Shown here piece after piece: positions 25,745 through 33,670 of a stretch of 64,000 nt of DNA. The position numbers and the translations under genes are program-made. Every line of letters starts with the position of its first letter. Position 1 is the first letter of the stretch. The notes beneath the pieces are model-generated. The model had not been told where the DNA came from and made no database searches. It saw only the letters and a list, made by a program, of their open reading frames with translations. This DNA comes from Nostoc sp. UHCC 0870 (GTDB lineage: Bacteria > Cyanobacteriota > Cyanobacteriia > Cyanobacteriales > Nostocaceae), in assembly GCF_022063185.1 (NCBI RefSeq), contig NZ_CP091913.1:388501-452500 (forward strand), written 5' to 3'.

Positions 25745-25772
25745 TCAGGACTTTAGTCTTGACTACGAACTT
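25745..25772. repeat. AGGACTTTAGTCTT-type palindromic repeat
   Basis: A near-palindrome CAGGACTTTAGTCTTG similar to the palindrome at 22603. It lies between the ABC gene and tRNA-Tyr. Confidence 0.5.
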
Positions 25773-25841
25773 TCTAAAATTTTTCTAAACCCCTTGCCAT
25801 TCCCAAAATATGCTGCTATTATTGTAAATCGTGGGACATAC

Positions 25842-25924
25842 GGGTCGGTGTCCGAGTGGTTAATGGAGACGGACTGTAAATCCGTTGGTTTACGCCTACG
25901 CTGGTTCAAATCCAGCCCGGCCCA
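25842..25924 (+). tRNA. tRNA-Tyr (GTA)
   Basis: Acceptor GGGTCGG/CCGGCCC, anticodon stem ACGGA/TCCGT with loop CTGTAAA (anticodon GTA), a long class II variable arm (GGTTTACGCCT) and T loop TTCAAAT. Discriminator A. Confidence 0.95.
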
Positions 25925-25984
25925 CCTTCGATTTTAGGTTTTGGATTTCATGCAAATTCAAAATCTAGAATTTTCAAAAAATTC

Positions 25985-26056
25985 GCCCGTGTGGCTCAGT
26001 GGTAGAGCACACCCTTGGTAAGGGTGAGGTCACGAGTTCAATCCTCGTCACGGGCT
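25985..26056 (+). tRNA. tRNA-Thr (GGT)
   Basis: 72 bases: GCCCGTG/CACGGGC acceptor, anticodon stem CACCC/GGGTG with loop TTGGTAA (GGT), T loop TTCAATC. Lies 60 bases after tRNA-Tyr and is probably cotranscribed. Confidence 0.95.
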
Positions 26057-26302
26057 TTTATGACTAACAAGCTAATCAAAAGTTAAGCAAGGCTTTTAGT
26101 GTTAACTCGGCACTTGGATATGTAAAATATTAGCCGCTTATTCTTACTCATGAATATGATATCAGAATTTTTGGTATCAAATGTTTATTATATTTTTAAA
26201 TATCCTTGAATATGACAAAAAGGATATTAGACCTGCCTTGAAAATAGGGAGTGGGGAGTAGGGAAAATAAATTTTTATTGCTCCTTATGAGCGCAGCTCA
26301 TG

Positions 26303-26415
26303 GAGTCTCTTGCAAAATTCCGAAAATTAGATGTGTCATTCTGAATGAAATGTATAATCTTTGAGATGTTTCGCTTCGCTCAACATGACAGCTTCAGCAT
26401 TTATGCAAGAGGTCT
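26303..26415. mobile_element. MITE-like element (AGTCTCTTGCA ends)
   Basis: Terminal inverted arms GAGTCTCTTGCAAAA and TTTATGCAAGAGGTCT enclose a second inverted pair (TGTCATTCTG... ATGACA) with CGCTTCGCTCAA in the middle. About 113 bases, non-coding. This is a typical cyanobacterial non-autonomous element layout. Confidence 0.55.
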
Positions 26416-26430
26416 ATTGATAACTCAATT

Positions 26431-26473
26431 TATAGAACCAGTTTGGGACTAAAGATCCCAAACTGGTTCTATA
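26431..26473. terminator. 18-bp perfect hairpin
   Basis: TATAGAACCAGTTTGGGA and its exact inverse with a 7-base loop, 46 bases beyond the nadA stop. No T-run on either strand, so it may be a factor-independent pause or a dispersed repeat instead. Confidence 0.45.
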
Positions 26474-26518
26474 GAGATGGGAAATTGCATTTTCTTTACA
26501 CTAACGGGTCTCTACTAA

Positions 26519-27493
26519 CTAAAAACTCATCTCTAACATCCGTTGCATTGGTCGCAGTGCAGCGAGGCGGATATCTTCTGACATAGTGATTTCAGGAGTC
26601 CGGTTTTTCATCGCCCAATATAGTTTTTCTAAAGTATTTAACCGCATAAATGGACATTCATTACAAGCACAATTATTTATTGGGGGAGCAGGAATAAAGT
26701 GCTTATGAGGAGCTACTTTTTGCATTTGGTGAATGATACCTGGCTCTGTAGCGACGATAAATTCTTGGCTAGGGCTGGTTTGACAATATTTGAGTAAAGC
26801 GGCTGTAGAGCCAATAAAACTGGCGTGACGCAAGACGCTACTTTCACATTCTGGGTGTGCGATCGCCTCTGCTTCTGGATGAGTTATCTTTAATTGGACA
26901 ATCTTCTTCTCTGAGAAGGTTTCATGCACTATACAGCTACCTTGCCATAACACCAAATCCCGCCCAGACTGTTCCATCACATACCGTCCCAAATTCCGGT
27001 CTGGGGCAAAAATAATCGGCTGTTCTTGGGGGATTTGCTGCACAATCTTCACAGCATTGGAACTGGTGCAGATAATATCACTCATCGCCTTAATTTCGGC
27101 AGAGCAGTTAATATAAGACACTACCAAATGATCAGGATGGGCGGCTTTAAAAGCAGCAAATTCTGCTGGTGGACAACTATCAGCTAGAGAACAACCAGCA
27201 TTTAAATCCGGTAACAGCACCAACTTGTTAGGATTGAGGATTTTCGCTGTCTCCGCCATAAAGTGAACCCCAGCAAAGACAATCACCTCTGCATCTGTTT
27301 TTTCTGCGGCTCTAGCTAGTTGTAATGAATCGCCAATAAAGTCTGCAATATCTTGAATATCAGGCTCTTGATAATAATGCGCCAATATCACCGCGTTGAG
27401 TTCTTTTTTTAGACCTTCAATCGCAGCAAATAAATCTAGTGGTAGTCCACCTGGTTGAGTTTGTTCGCGTTGAGCTAAAGCAGTGGTAAACAC
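26519..27493 (-). CDS. nadA: Quinolinate synthase NadA
   Basis: 324 residues. NadA condenses iminoaspartate with dihydroxyacetone phosphate to form quinolinate in NAD synthesis and needs a [4Fe-4S] cluster held by three Cys. Visible: [90 protein letters not shown] and [23 protein letters not shown]. Normal length. No nadB or nadC next to it. Confidence 0.96.
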   Translation of the reverse strand: MFTTALAQREQTQPGGLPLDLFAAIEGLKKELNAVILAHYYQEPDIQDIADFIGDSLQLARAAEKTDAEVIVFAGVHFMAETAKILNPNKLVLLPDLNAGCSLADSCPPAEFAAFKAAHPDHLVVSYINCSAEIKAMSDIICTSSNAVKIVQQIPQEQPIIFAPDRNLGRYVMEQSGRDLVLWQGSCIVHETFSEKKIVQLKITHPEAEAIAHPECESSVLRHASFIGSTAALLKYCQTSPSQEFIVATEPGIIHQMQKVAPHKHFIPAPPINNCACNECPFMRLNTLEKLYWAMKNRTPEITMSEDIRLAALRPMQRMLEMSF

Positions 27494-27641
27494 AGTTAAG
27501 AGTTAATTTTTTGTTACAAGTTTTGGCTGTGCATTAATTATAGTAGTTTTTACCAAAAATAGTTGGGGGGTTAATACCCCAAAATTGTGTCCAAATTTGG
27601 CTGAGTTGCCTATGCTGGAGATATACGGCAAGGAAAGTGGC

Positions 27642-28562
27642 ATGACCAGTCAAAAATCGCAATCAACAACTCTCAAAATTGCTGTAGTGGGAGACGTTCA
27701 CGACCAGTGGGAAACAGAAGATGGCATTGCACTCAAGCATCTGGGTGTTGACTTAGTGTTGTTTGTGGGAGATTTTGGGAACGAGTCGGTGGAAGTAGTC
27801 AGAGCGATCGCTTCCCTCGACATTCCCAAAGCAGCAGTTATGGGCAACCATGATGCTTGGTACACTGCGACAGAGTGGGGACGGAAGAAATGTCCTTACG
27901 ATCGCACCAAGGAAGACTGGGTACAGGAACAACTTGATTTACTAGGTGTAGCTCATGTCGGTTACGGTAAACTAGATTTCCCAGAGTGGAATTTAACTGT
28001 CGTTGGGGGTCGTCCCTTCAGTTGGGGTGGTCATGAATGGAGGTTTGCGGACATCTGCAAACAACGTTACGGTGTGACGAGTTTAGAAGAATCAGCAGAG
28101 AAAATCTTGGCGACGGCGAAGAGTGCAGCTTGTGACACAATCATTTTTCTCGGTCATAACGGGCCAAGTGGATTAGGCGATCGCCCCGAAGACCCCTGTG
28201 GTAAAGATTGGCATCCTGTAGGTGGCGACTTTGGCGACCCCGATTTAGCTGAGGCGGTTTCTTTAACTATCAATGCTGGTAAACAGATTTCTTTGGTGAC
28301 GTTTGGGCATATGCACCATACCTTACGGCACACTAAGAAGGAACTGCGAAAAACAGTCTTTAGAAGCCCAGAGGGGATAATTTACTTAAATGCTGCCCGT
28401 GTCCCCAGGATTGTAGAGCATGACGGCGAAAAACTACGAAATTTTTCCCTAGTGTCCCTAGAGGCGGGTGTAGTTACCAAAGCCGCCCTAGTTTGGATTG
28501 ACAAGGATTTCCAAGTCGCATCAGAAGAAATTTTTTATGAGCCTTCACGTAGTTTATCGTAG
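27642..28562 (+). CDS. Calcineurin-like metallophosphatase (TIGR04168-type)
   Basis: 306 residues from ATG 27642, chosen because AAGGAAAG lies 6 bases upstream; an earlier ATG (27612) and TTG (27585) are possible. Metal-binding phosphoesterase motifs: AVVGDVHDQW (D-x-H), FVGDFGNES (GDFG for GDxxD), MGNHDAWY (GNHD), GHNG and TFGHMHHTL (GHxH). This cyanobacterial and plastid family is annotated TIGR04168; the substrate is unknown. Divergent from nadA over a 90-base gap. Confidence 0.85.
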   Translation: MTSQKSQSTTLKIAVVGDVHDQWETEDGIALKHLGVDLVLFVGDFGNESVEVVRAIASLDIPKAAVMGNHDAWYTATEWGRKKCPYDRTKEDWVQEQLDLLGVAHVGYGKLDFPEWNLTVVGGRPFSWGGHEWRFADICKQRYGVTSLEESAEKILATAKSAACDTIIFLGHNGPSGLGDRPEDPCGKDWHPVGGDFGDPDLAEAVSLTINAGKQISLVTFGHMHHTLRHTKKELRKTVFRSPEGIIYLNAARVPRIVEHDGEKLRNFSLVSLEAGVVTKAALVWIDKDFQVASEEIFYEPSRSLS

Positions 28563-28672
28563 ATATTCGCCTTCAGTAGTACCATCTGCGTAGATGATAG
28601 GATATAGTATTATCTGTCAGCTTTATTGCTAACCTAAAAATGTAGGAAAAGCAGTAGCTCGACAGGTTATTT

Positions 28673-28757
28673 GGAGAGGTGGCAGAGTGGTCGATTGCGT
28701 CCGACTTGAAATCGGATGAGGCTAAAACCTCCGGGAGTTCGAATCTCCCCCTCTCCG
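28673..28757 (+). tRNA. tRNA-Ser (TGA)
   Basis: 85 bases: GGAGAGG/CCTCTCC acceptor, anticodon stem TCCGA/TCGGA with loop CTTGAAA (TGA), long variable arm GATGAGGCTAAAACCTC, T loop TTCGAAT, discriminator G. Confidence 0.95.
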
Positions 28758-28843
28758 TTGATTTCTGGTTGTTGTAAAAATCTACAGATATTTTGCATCT
28801 ACAATATATCCAAATGGATGCACAAGCAGTATTTGGTTAACCA

Positions 28844-29059
28844 GTGATGAAAAATCTCAATATCAAACAAGAAGCCCGCAAATTAATTGACAGATTACCA
28901 GAAAATTCCACATGGGATGATTTGATGTACCAAATTTATGTCCGGCAAACTGTTGAAGCTGGACTAGCTGATAGCAAGGCTGGTAATCTGATTTCTGTAC
29001 AAGAAGTGCGGAAAAATATTGGGACTGCCAGAGTGAAAGTTTACTTGATATCAGGTTAA
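28844..29059 (+). pseudogene. Antitoxin-like protein with frameshifted C-terminus; toxin lost
   Basis: 71 residues: NIKQEARKLIDRLPENSTWD and DLMYQIYVRQTVEAGLADSK followed by GNLISVQEVRKNIG. This matches the small antitoxin type common beside RelE/ParE toxins in cyanobacteria. The ending TARVKVYLISG is unusual: the adjacent bases read GLPE-stop in another frame (GGACTGCCAGAGTGA at 29029-29043), the usual end of such antitoxins, implying a one-base change. The downstream GTGAAAGTTTAC would be a toxin start but stops after a few codons. So a toxin-antitoxin pair is decayed here. Confidence 0.6.
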
Positions 29060-29390
29060 ATGCTTACATAGCCAGGGATTCAAGAGGAACAAAGTAAATT
29101 TTTATTAACTCTTTGATTCCATTTTAGACCAACCTCGTTATAGCAATCGTTTTGGCCGTTTTTTAGTGTTAATTTATCAAACCAACTCTGGGAGAGCCAT
29201 TATTCTTAATTTTTCCGCTCTTGCGTTGGTTTTATGGTAAGGCATTAAAATAGCCGTTTTATAGAAAGGCTCAAAAAATTCAAATCCAGTCATAGCAAGG
29301 AACATAGGCTATGATTAGATTTTATTTATTATTCGACTCCGTAAAAAGAACTGAAGAGCCATTTTTTCTTGTTGCTTATCGAAAATTTGG
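29060..29390. other. Non-coding stretch between TA remnant and tnpB element
   Basis: No intact frame. A short stretch of open frame (about 29126-29240, RYSNRFGRFLVLIYQTNSGR) has no start and may be gene debris. A CATAGC...GCTATG inverted repeat lies at about 29292-29313. Confidence 0.4.
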
Positions 29391-29533
29391 GTTGAAAACC
29401 CCGTCGTTCTACGACGGCTTTATCCTTTTGTGGTAGCATAAGAGTGTGGTTAATTGGTCGTACCACTTTGTCGTTCGCGGTAGCTTTGCGTAGCAAAGCA
29501 ATCTAAGCGGAGCGTCCTTGCCAGGAGAAAGCC

Positions 29534-30766
29534 ATGATTGTTTACGAGTTTAAGGTTAAGGGTAAAGAAAAGCAATATCAGGCAATAAACGAAGCAATTC
29601 GTACCAGCCAATTCATTCAAAATAAGTGCTTGCGCTACTGGATGGATAACAAGGATTCAAAGGTAGATAAGTATGCTTTGAATAAATATTGTGCTGTATT
29701 AGCTGCGGAATTTCCTTTTGCTGACGAACTTAACTCAATGGCTAGACAATCTGCTGCTGAACGTTCTTGGAGTGCAATTTCTCGGTTTTACGACAACTGC
29801 AAGAAAAAAGTTAAAGGTAAAAAGGGGTTTCCTAAATTTAAGAAAAACTGCCGTTCAGTTGAATATAAATCAACGGGATGGAAGCTAACTCTTACTCGTA
29901 AGTCGATAACGTTCTCAGACAAGAAAGGTATCGGAACTCTCAAGTTAAAGGGGACTTACGACCTTAACTATTACGACATCAAGCAGATTAAGCGTGTCCG
30001 TTTGGTACGTCGTGCTGATGGCTATTACGCCCAATTTGCAATTGACGCTGATGCCAGGATAGAAACTCAACCTTCACATCAATTAGTGGGTATTGACTTG
30101 GGGCTAAAGTATTTCATTGCTGACAATAAAGGCAATGTAGAATCATCCCCCCAGTTCTACCGCAAATCAGAAAAACAGTTAAACCGTGCAAATCGCAAAA
30201 AGTCTAAAAAGTTCAGCAAAGAAAAGAAGAAAGCTCGCGCAAGGCAATCCAACAATTACCACAAAGCTAGAAATAGATATGCTCGTAAGCATTTAAGAGT
30301 AAGTAGGCAACGAAAAGAGTATTGCAAGAGATTAGCGTACTCCGTCATCCAATCTAATGATTTGGTGGCCTATGAAGACTTGAATGTCAAAGGGTTGGTA
30401 CGTAACCCGCAACTGGCAAAATCAATATCTGACGCTGGTTGGTCAACTTTCCGAGAGTGGTTAGAATATTTTGGTCAGAAATATGGGAAAGTAACAGTTG
30501 CTGTTCCTCCCTATAATACGAGTCAAAATTGCTCTAACTGTGGCGAGAAAGTGCAGAAATCTCTGTCTACCAGGACTCATGTTTGTCCACATTGCGGATA
30601 TGTGGAAGATAGAGATATCAACGCAGCAATCAACATTTTGAGACTAGGACTCAGTACGGTAGGGCATACCGGAACTTACGCTACAGGAGATTTGCCCTCT
30701 TGGGCGATTGGCCGAGGCCTGTCGTCTAACGGCGAGTCTGTGAATGTAGAATCCCCATGCCTTTAG
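29534..30766 (+). CDS. tnpB: TnpB RNA-guided nuclease of IS200/IS605 family
   Basis: 410 residues, intact. RuvC-like catalytic acids: Asp188 (GIDLGLKYF), Glu281 (VAYEDLNVKGL) and Asp361 (DRDINAAINIL). A four-Cys zinc ribbon lies between (CSNCGEKV, C333/C336; CPHCGYV, C351/C354). The N-terminal OTR/wedge region includes YEFKVKGKEKQYQAINEA and WSAISRFYDNCKKKVKGKKGFPKFKK. TnpB proteins cut DNA using an omega-RNA made from the 3' end of the element. The ATG follows CCAGGAGAAAGCC, a good ribosome site. Lysine-rich linker (KKSKKFSKEKKKARARQ) as in relatives. Confidence 0.95.
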   Translation: MIVYEFKVKGKEKQYQAINEAIRTSQFIQNKCLRYWMDNKDSKVDKYALNKYCAVLAAEFPFADELNSMARQSAAERSWSAISRFYDNCKKKVKGKKGFPKFKKNCRSVEYKSTGWKLTLTRKSITFSDKKGIGTLKLKGTYDLNYYDIKQIKRVRLVRRADGYYAQFAIDADARIETQPSHQLVGIDLGLKYFIADNKGNVESSPQFYRKSEKQLNRANRKKSKKFSKEKKKARARQSNNYHKARNRYARKHLRVSRQRKEYCKRLAYSVIQSNDLVAYEDLNVKGLVRNPQLAKSISDAGWSTFREWLEYFGQKYGKVTVAVPPYNTSQNCSNCGEKVQKSLSTRTHVCPHCGYVEDRDINAAINILRLGLSTVGHTGTYATGDLPSWAIGRGLSSNGESVNVESPCL

Positions 30767-30790
30767 GCTGGGGAGTGTCAAGGATATCAC
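30600..30790 (+). ncRNA. Probable omega-RNA region of the tnpB element
   Basis: In known IS200/IS605 systems the guide scaffold is transcribed from the 3' end of tnpB and the right-end hairpin, with the guide taken from sequence past the element. Here the hairpin CCCCATGCC-TTTA-GGCTGGGG follows the stop. Bounds are approximate; inferred from family knowledge. Confidence 0.45.
30753..30773 (+). terminator. Right-end hairpin of the tnpB element
   Basis: Stem of about 8 pairs with a T bulge and a TTTA loop, overlapping the last codons of tnpB. Likely a transposition end signal and part of the guide RNA rather than a plain terminator. Confidence 0.6.
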
Positions 30791-30941
30791 TCACATAGGT
30801 AAGAGCATAACTGAAAAAAAGCATTGATAACAAAGCGAAATCTTTAAGACATTTTCGGTAATTACGCTGACGAAACAACAATTGTAGCAGACGAAAATAT
30901 TTACAAGGAGAATGGATAAGCTAGTTTACAAGGAGTTAAAA

Positions 30942-31118
30942 ATGACAAAAAGTTGGAAAGAATATGCTGCTGATTGGGCAGTACATACTACATCTGGTAT
31001 TGTAGTAGGTGTTGTAGTCGGTGTTGCAGTTACTGCACTTACATCAAATCCTGCCTTCGGTATAATAGCTGGTAAAGCGACTGCGGGGGGTGTTATCGGT
31101 GGTGGTGTGCTGTCCTAA
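30942..31118 (+). CDS. Glycine-rich hydrophobic 58-residue protein
   Basis: Starts MTKSWKEYAADWAVH and continues as one hydrophobic, glycine-zipper-like segment: TSGIVVGVVVGVAVTALTSN, FGIIAGKATAGGVIGGGVLS. ATG 30942 is preceded by AAGGAG at a 6-base spacing. An upstream ATG (30912) would add 10 residues, but its AAGGAG is only one base away. The ribosome site region TTTACAAGGAG is duplicated upstream of both starts. The build resembles small bacteriocin-like or holin-like peptides or glycine-zipper lipoprotein fragments; no function is claimed. Confidence 0.6.
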   Translation: MTKSWKEYAADWAVHTTSGIVVGVVVGVAVTALTSNPAFGIIAGKATAGGVIGGGVLS

Positions 31119-31202
31119 TACTTCTCAGTGGCTTCATTTTTAACCTGAGTATTTACGATTACAGCATAGTAGTTTTTGTGGATTCAATTAATTTACTCTG
31201 TG

Positions 31203-31247
31203 ATCGCACTTTCTGATTTATTTGAAAATCAAAGTGCGATATTTTTA
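31203..31247 (+). terminator. Hairpin terminator with T-run
   Basis: ATCGCACTTT pairs with AAAGTGCGAT across an 18-base loop that can extend the stem (GATTT/AAATC), followed by ATTTTTAT. It lies 85 bases past the glycine-rich gene. Confidence 0.6.
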
Positions 31248-31332
31248 TCGCCTGTATGCGATCACACCCTCACCTCTTCCCCCAAAATCAATCGTGCTAC
31301 CATGAGCAATAAATTCTTGTAGGAAGTCAAGA

Positions 31333-31485
31333 ATGGCTATTGTAAACGTAAACATACCCGATGATTTATACGCACAACTGCAAGAGTTAGCCAATGCTGA
31401 AAATTGCTCACTTGAGGCTATAGTAATTAAGATTTTGCAGAACGCATTGCAGGCAAAAGCACAACAAATCAAAGAATATAAGTAA
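31333..31485 (+). CDS. 50-residue ribbon-helix-helix protein (CopG/Arc-like)
   Basis: ATG 31333, ribosome site AGGAAG 6 bases upstream, stop TAA 31483. The translation starts MAIVNVNIPDDLYAQLQELA and continues NAENCSLEAIVIKILQNALQ: a short strand, then two helices, typical of RHH DNA-binding antitoxins or plasmid regulators. No toxin gene adjoins it; the downstream neighbour is the convergent S1-like gene. Probably an orphan antitoxin, or a regulator of distant genes. Confidence 0.7.
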   Translation: MAIVNVNIPDDLYAQLQELANAENCSLEAIVIKILQNALQAKAQQIKEYK

Positions 31486-31567
31486 AAAATTTTACCATCA
31501 ATATAAAAAAGCGATCGCTCTCTTCATCCTTGCATAAAAAAAGCGATCGCAATAAATTCAACAAAAC

Positions 31568-32470
31568 TTATTCAGCCGATTTATTAGCAGATCGATGAGC
31601 GCGTGCTTCTGCTGAGTTCATAACTTCCTCTAGATTTTCTACCACTTCACCAGGGAAGTTTTCTAACACTCTGGTAGAGATAGCAATGCGACCTTTCCCT
31701 TCATCTAAGTCAATAACTACAGCTTTAATTTGTTGACCGACTTGGAAGACTTTTTCAAGGGATTCAATAAATCTTTGACTGACTTGCTTGATGTGCAGTA
31801 AAGCACCCATACCTTCAACATCAACAAACACACCAAAAGGTTTAATTCCTGTCACCTTACCTTCTACTAACTGACCTATTTCTAATAAGTTGAAGTTACT
31901 AGAACGGGTTGCTAAACGCTGAGAAAGAATTAATTTCTTGTTATTGCGGTCTACTTCCAAAAAGCCAACGGAGAGAGTTTGACCTTTGAGTGCTTCTAAG
32001 TTATCACGTTCTGCCAAGTGCGATCGCGGAATAAATCCTCGCAATGATTGTAAATCAACGGTGACACCACCTTTATTCACACCTGTCACCCGTACTTGCA
32101 CTGTCTGGGAATTTTCTTGCATCTGCACCAATTTTTCCCAGATGTGCTGAATTTCTAACTGTTTTCGAGACAGAGTTACTTGACCTTCTGCATCCTGTTC
32201 GCGGATAATCAAGAATTCTAATTCTTCATGTAACGGCAATACCTCCGATAAATCGGTAACACTTCTCAAAGAAGCCTCATCACGGGGAATATAAGCTGAC
32301 GATTTGCCGCCAATATCAACATAAGCCCCATCAGGATCAAGCTGAAAAACTTTACCGTGAACAACCTGTCCCTTTTGAAACTGGTAGTCGTGTTTTTCTA
32401 ACGCCTTAGCAAAGTCATCCATCGTAAAAGGCGAGTTGGCTTTTTGAGAAAGTTGCGATTCGGAATTCAT
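31568..32470 (-). CDS. Ribosomal protein S1-like, three S1 domains
   Basis: 300 residues from ATG 32470 (MNSESQLSQKANSPF); the in-frame TTG at 32482 is less likely. Three S1 RNA-binding domains are visible: QVVHGKVFQLDPDGAYVDIGGKSSAYIPRDEA, then VQVRVTGVNKGGVTVDLQSLRGFIPRSHL, then EGKVTGIKPFGVFVDVEGMGALLHIKQVS. Cyanobacteria carry two S1-type genes; this shorter one matches the Rps1b type in size. It may bind mRNA leaders during initiation. Not linked to other ribosomal genes here. Confidence 0.9.
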   Translation of the reverse strand: MNSESQLSQKANSPFTMDDFAKALEKHDYQFQKGQVVHGKVFQLDPDGAYVDIGGKSSAYIPRDEASLRSVTDLSEVLPLHEELEFLIIREQDAEGQVTLSRKQLEIQHIWEKLVQMQENSQTVQVRVTGVNKGGVTVDLQSLRGFIPRSHLAERDNLEALKGQTLSVGFLEVDRNNKKLILSQRLATRSSNFNLLEIGQLVEGKVTGIKPFGVFVDVEGMGALLHIKQVSQRFIESLEKVFQVGQQIKAVVIDLDEGKGRIAISTRVLENFPGEVVENLEEVMNSAEARAHRSANKSAE

Positions 32471-32519
32471 GACAATTGACAATAAATTGTTGTTATTTGA
32501 TTGGATACCAACGGAGTTT

Positions 32520-32545
32520 GTAATTCGTAATTCGTAATTCGTAAT
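32520..32545. repeat. AATTCGT 7-bp tandem repeat
   Basis: About three copies of GTAATTC between the S1-like gene and the dienelactone hydrolase; longer arrays occur at 33547-33582. Confidence 0.7.
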
Positions 32546-32686
32546 TTAGAAAGGCTTTTGAAAATATTTAATTCACTATTAGAAATTACAAATTATGAAT
32601 TTTGACTAAATATCCAACATCTTCTGATTAACAGCAATGTTGAATTTACAAACCTGTAACCGTGGTGTAGGCAAGTAGATCACTTT

Positions 32687-33436
32687 CTATTTTGCCAAAA
32701 TATTAGCAAATAGTTGCTGTACTTGCTCCCAAGCATCAGCTGCTGCTTGAGGATGATAGCTAGGACGACGGTTACAGAAAAATCCGTGGTCAGCTCCATC
32801 GTAGCTGAACACACGATGGGAAATGTTGTATTTTTCTAACTCTGCTGTAATCTGCTTGATGTGTTCTGGGGGAATACTAGCATCTTCTTTACCAAAAAAT
32901 GTATAGATTGTACCTTTGATTTCGGACGTGTGGGTAATAGTTGAAGTGCCTCCTCCTGGTGTACGAGTGGGTATTCCCGCACCATAAAAGGAAGCTGTCG
33001 CAGTAATATCTGGTAGAGTAGCAGCAAGATAGGCTACATGACCACCAAAACAAAACCCTATACAACCAAAGCCATCTTTCTTTACGTTGGGTAAGGTTTT
33101 AAGGTAGTCAATGGCGGCTTGAATATCGCTTAATAATTCTGATACTGTAGTTTGCTCCCAAGCATATTTTCTACCAACTTGAATATCGGCTGGGGTATAA
33201 CCTGTTTCAAAACCAGGTGCAACTCGTTCAAATAGTGCTGGTGCGATCGCTACATATCCTAACTCAGCAATGCGTGCTGTCACCTCCCGAATATGCTCAT
33301 TTACACCAAAAATCTCCTGTAAAACCACAACTCCTGGGTAAGAACCCGGTGCTTGGGGTTGTGCTAAGTATGCAGAGATTTGTAAATTATTGTGCGGAAT
33401 CTGCACAACTTTAGTATCTAATGCTTGCTCAGTCAT
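32687..33436 (-). CDS. Dienelactone hydrolase-family protein
   Basis: 249 residues with an alpha/beta hydrolase fold of the DLH type. Nucleophile Cys lies in IGFCFGGH (where other hydrolases have Ser), the acid is in FGKEDASIP and the His in GADHGF. Early segment VVVLQEIFGVNEHIREVTARIAELGYVAIAP is classic. DLH enzymes open lactone rings; cyanobacterial members have uncertain substrates. The ATG start is at 33436. Confidence 0.92.
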   Translation of the reverse strand: MTEQALDTKVVQIPHNNLQISAYLAQPQAPGSYPGVVVLQEIFGVNEHIREVTARIAELGYVAIAPALFERVAPGFETGYTPADIQVGRKYAWEQTTVSELLSDIQAAIDYLKTLPNVKKDGFGCIGFCFGGHVAYLAATLPDITATASFYGAGIPTRTPGGGTSTITHTSEIKGTIYTFFGKEDASIPPEHIKQITAELEKYNISHRVFSYDGADHGFFCNRRPSYHPQAAADAWEQVQQLFANILAK

Positions 33437-33546
33437 AATAATTTTTACCCATGCAACCTGATAAAGCTTTGTGATTATTTGATATAACTATGCCAGTATG
33501 TTTAGTCCATTGCCAATTAAATCTCAATTACCAAGAGTCAATATAA

Positions 33547-33582
33547 TTCGTAATTCGTAATTCGTAATTCGTAATTCGTAAT
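33547..33582. repeat. AATTCGT 7-bp tandem repeat hosting element B
   Basis: Five or so AATTCGT units, interrupted at 33583 by the dispersed element. Confidence 0.75.
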
Positions 33583-33630
33583 GGGTTGCGCCCCGCTACG
33601 CTCTAAGCGCAGCTATGCCGCAGGCTTTAC
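33583..33630 (+). repeat. Small dispersed element B, copy 2 (extended), flanked by GTAAT
   Basis: A 48-base version: GGGTTGCGCCCCGCTACGCT joined to a second module (AAGCGCAGCTATGCCGCAGG). Flanks are GTAAT at 33578-33582 and 33631-33635. Confidence 0.75.
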
Positions 33631-33670
33631 GTAATTGATTTCGTGATACTAGTATTCAGGAGTGTGGGTG

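Larger units (their letters stand above)
26057..26518. other. Intergenic region with two inverted-repeat structures
   Basis: Includes the MITE-like 26303-26415 and the perfect hairpin 26431-26473. No gene seen. Confidence 0.6.
29390..30785 (+). mobile_element. IS200/IS605-type element with tnpB only
   Basis: Left hairpin CCGTCG-TTCTA-CGACGG (29401-29417) and right hairpin CCCCATGCC-TTTA-GGCTGGGG (30753-30773) flank an intact tnpB. No tnpA (Y1 transposase) is present, so it needs help in trans. Exact ends are not fixed; no target duplication is expected for this family. Confidence 0.75.

Noticed and set aside
31245..31472. 75-codon minus frame
   Set aside because: Antisense to the RHH mini-gene, which has the ribosome site and a family fold.
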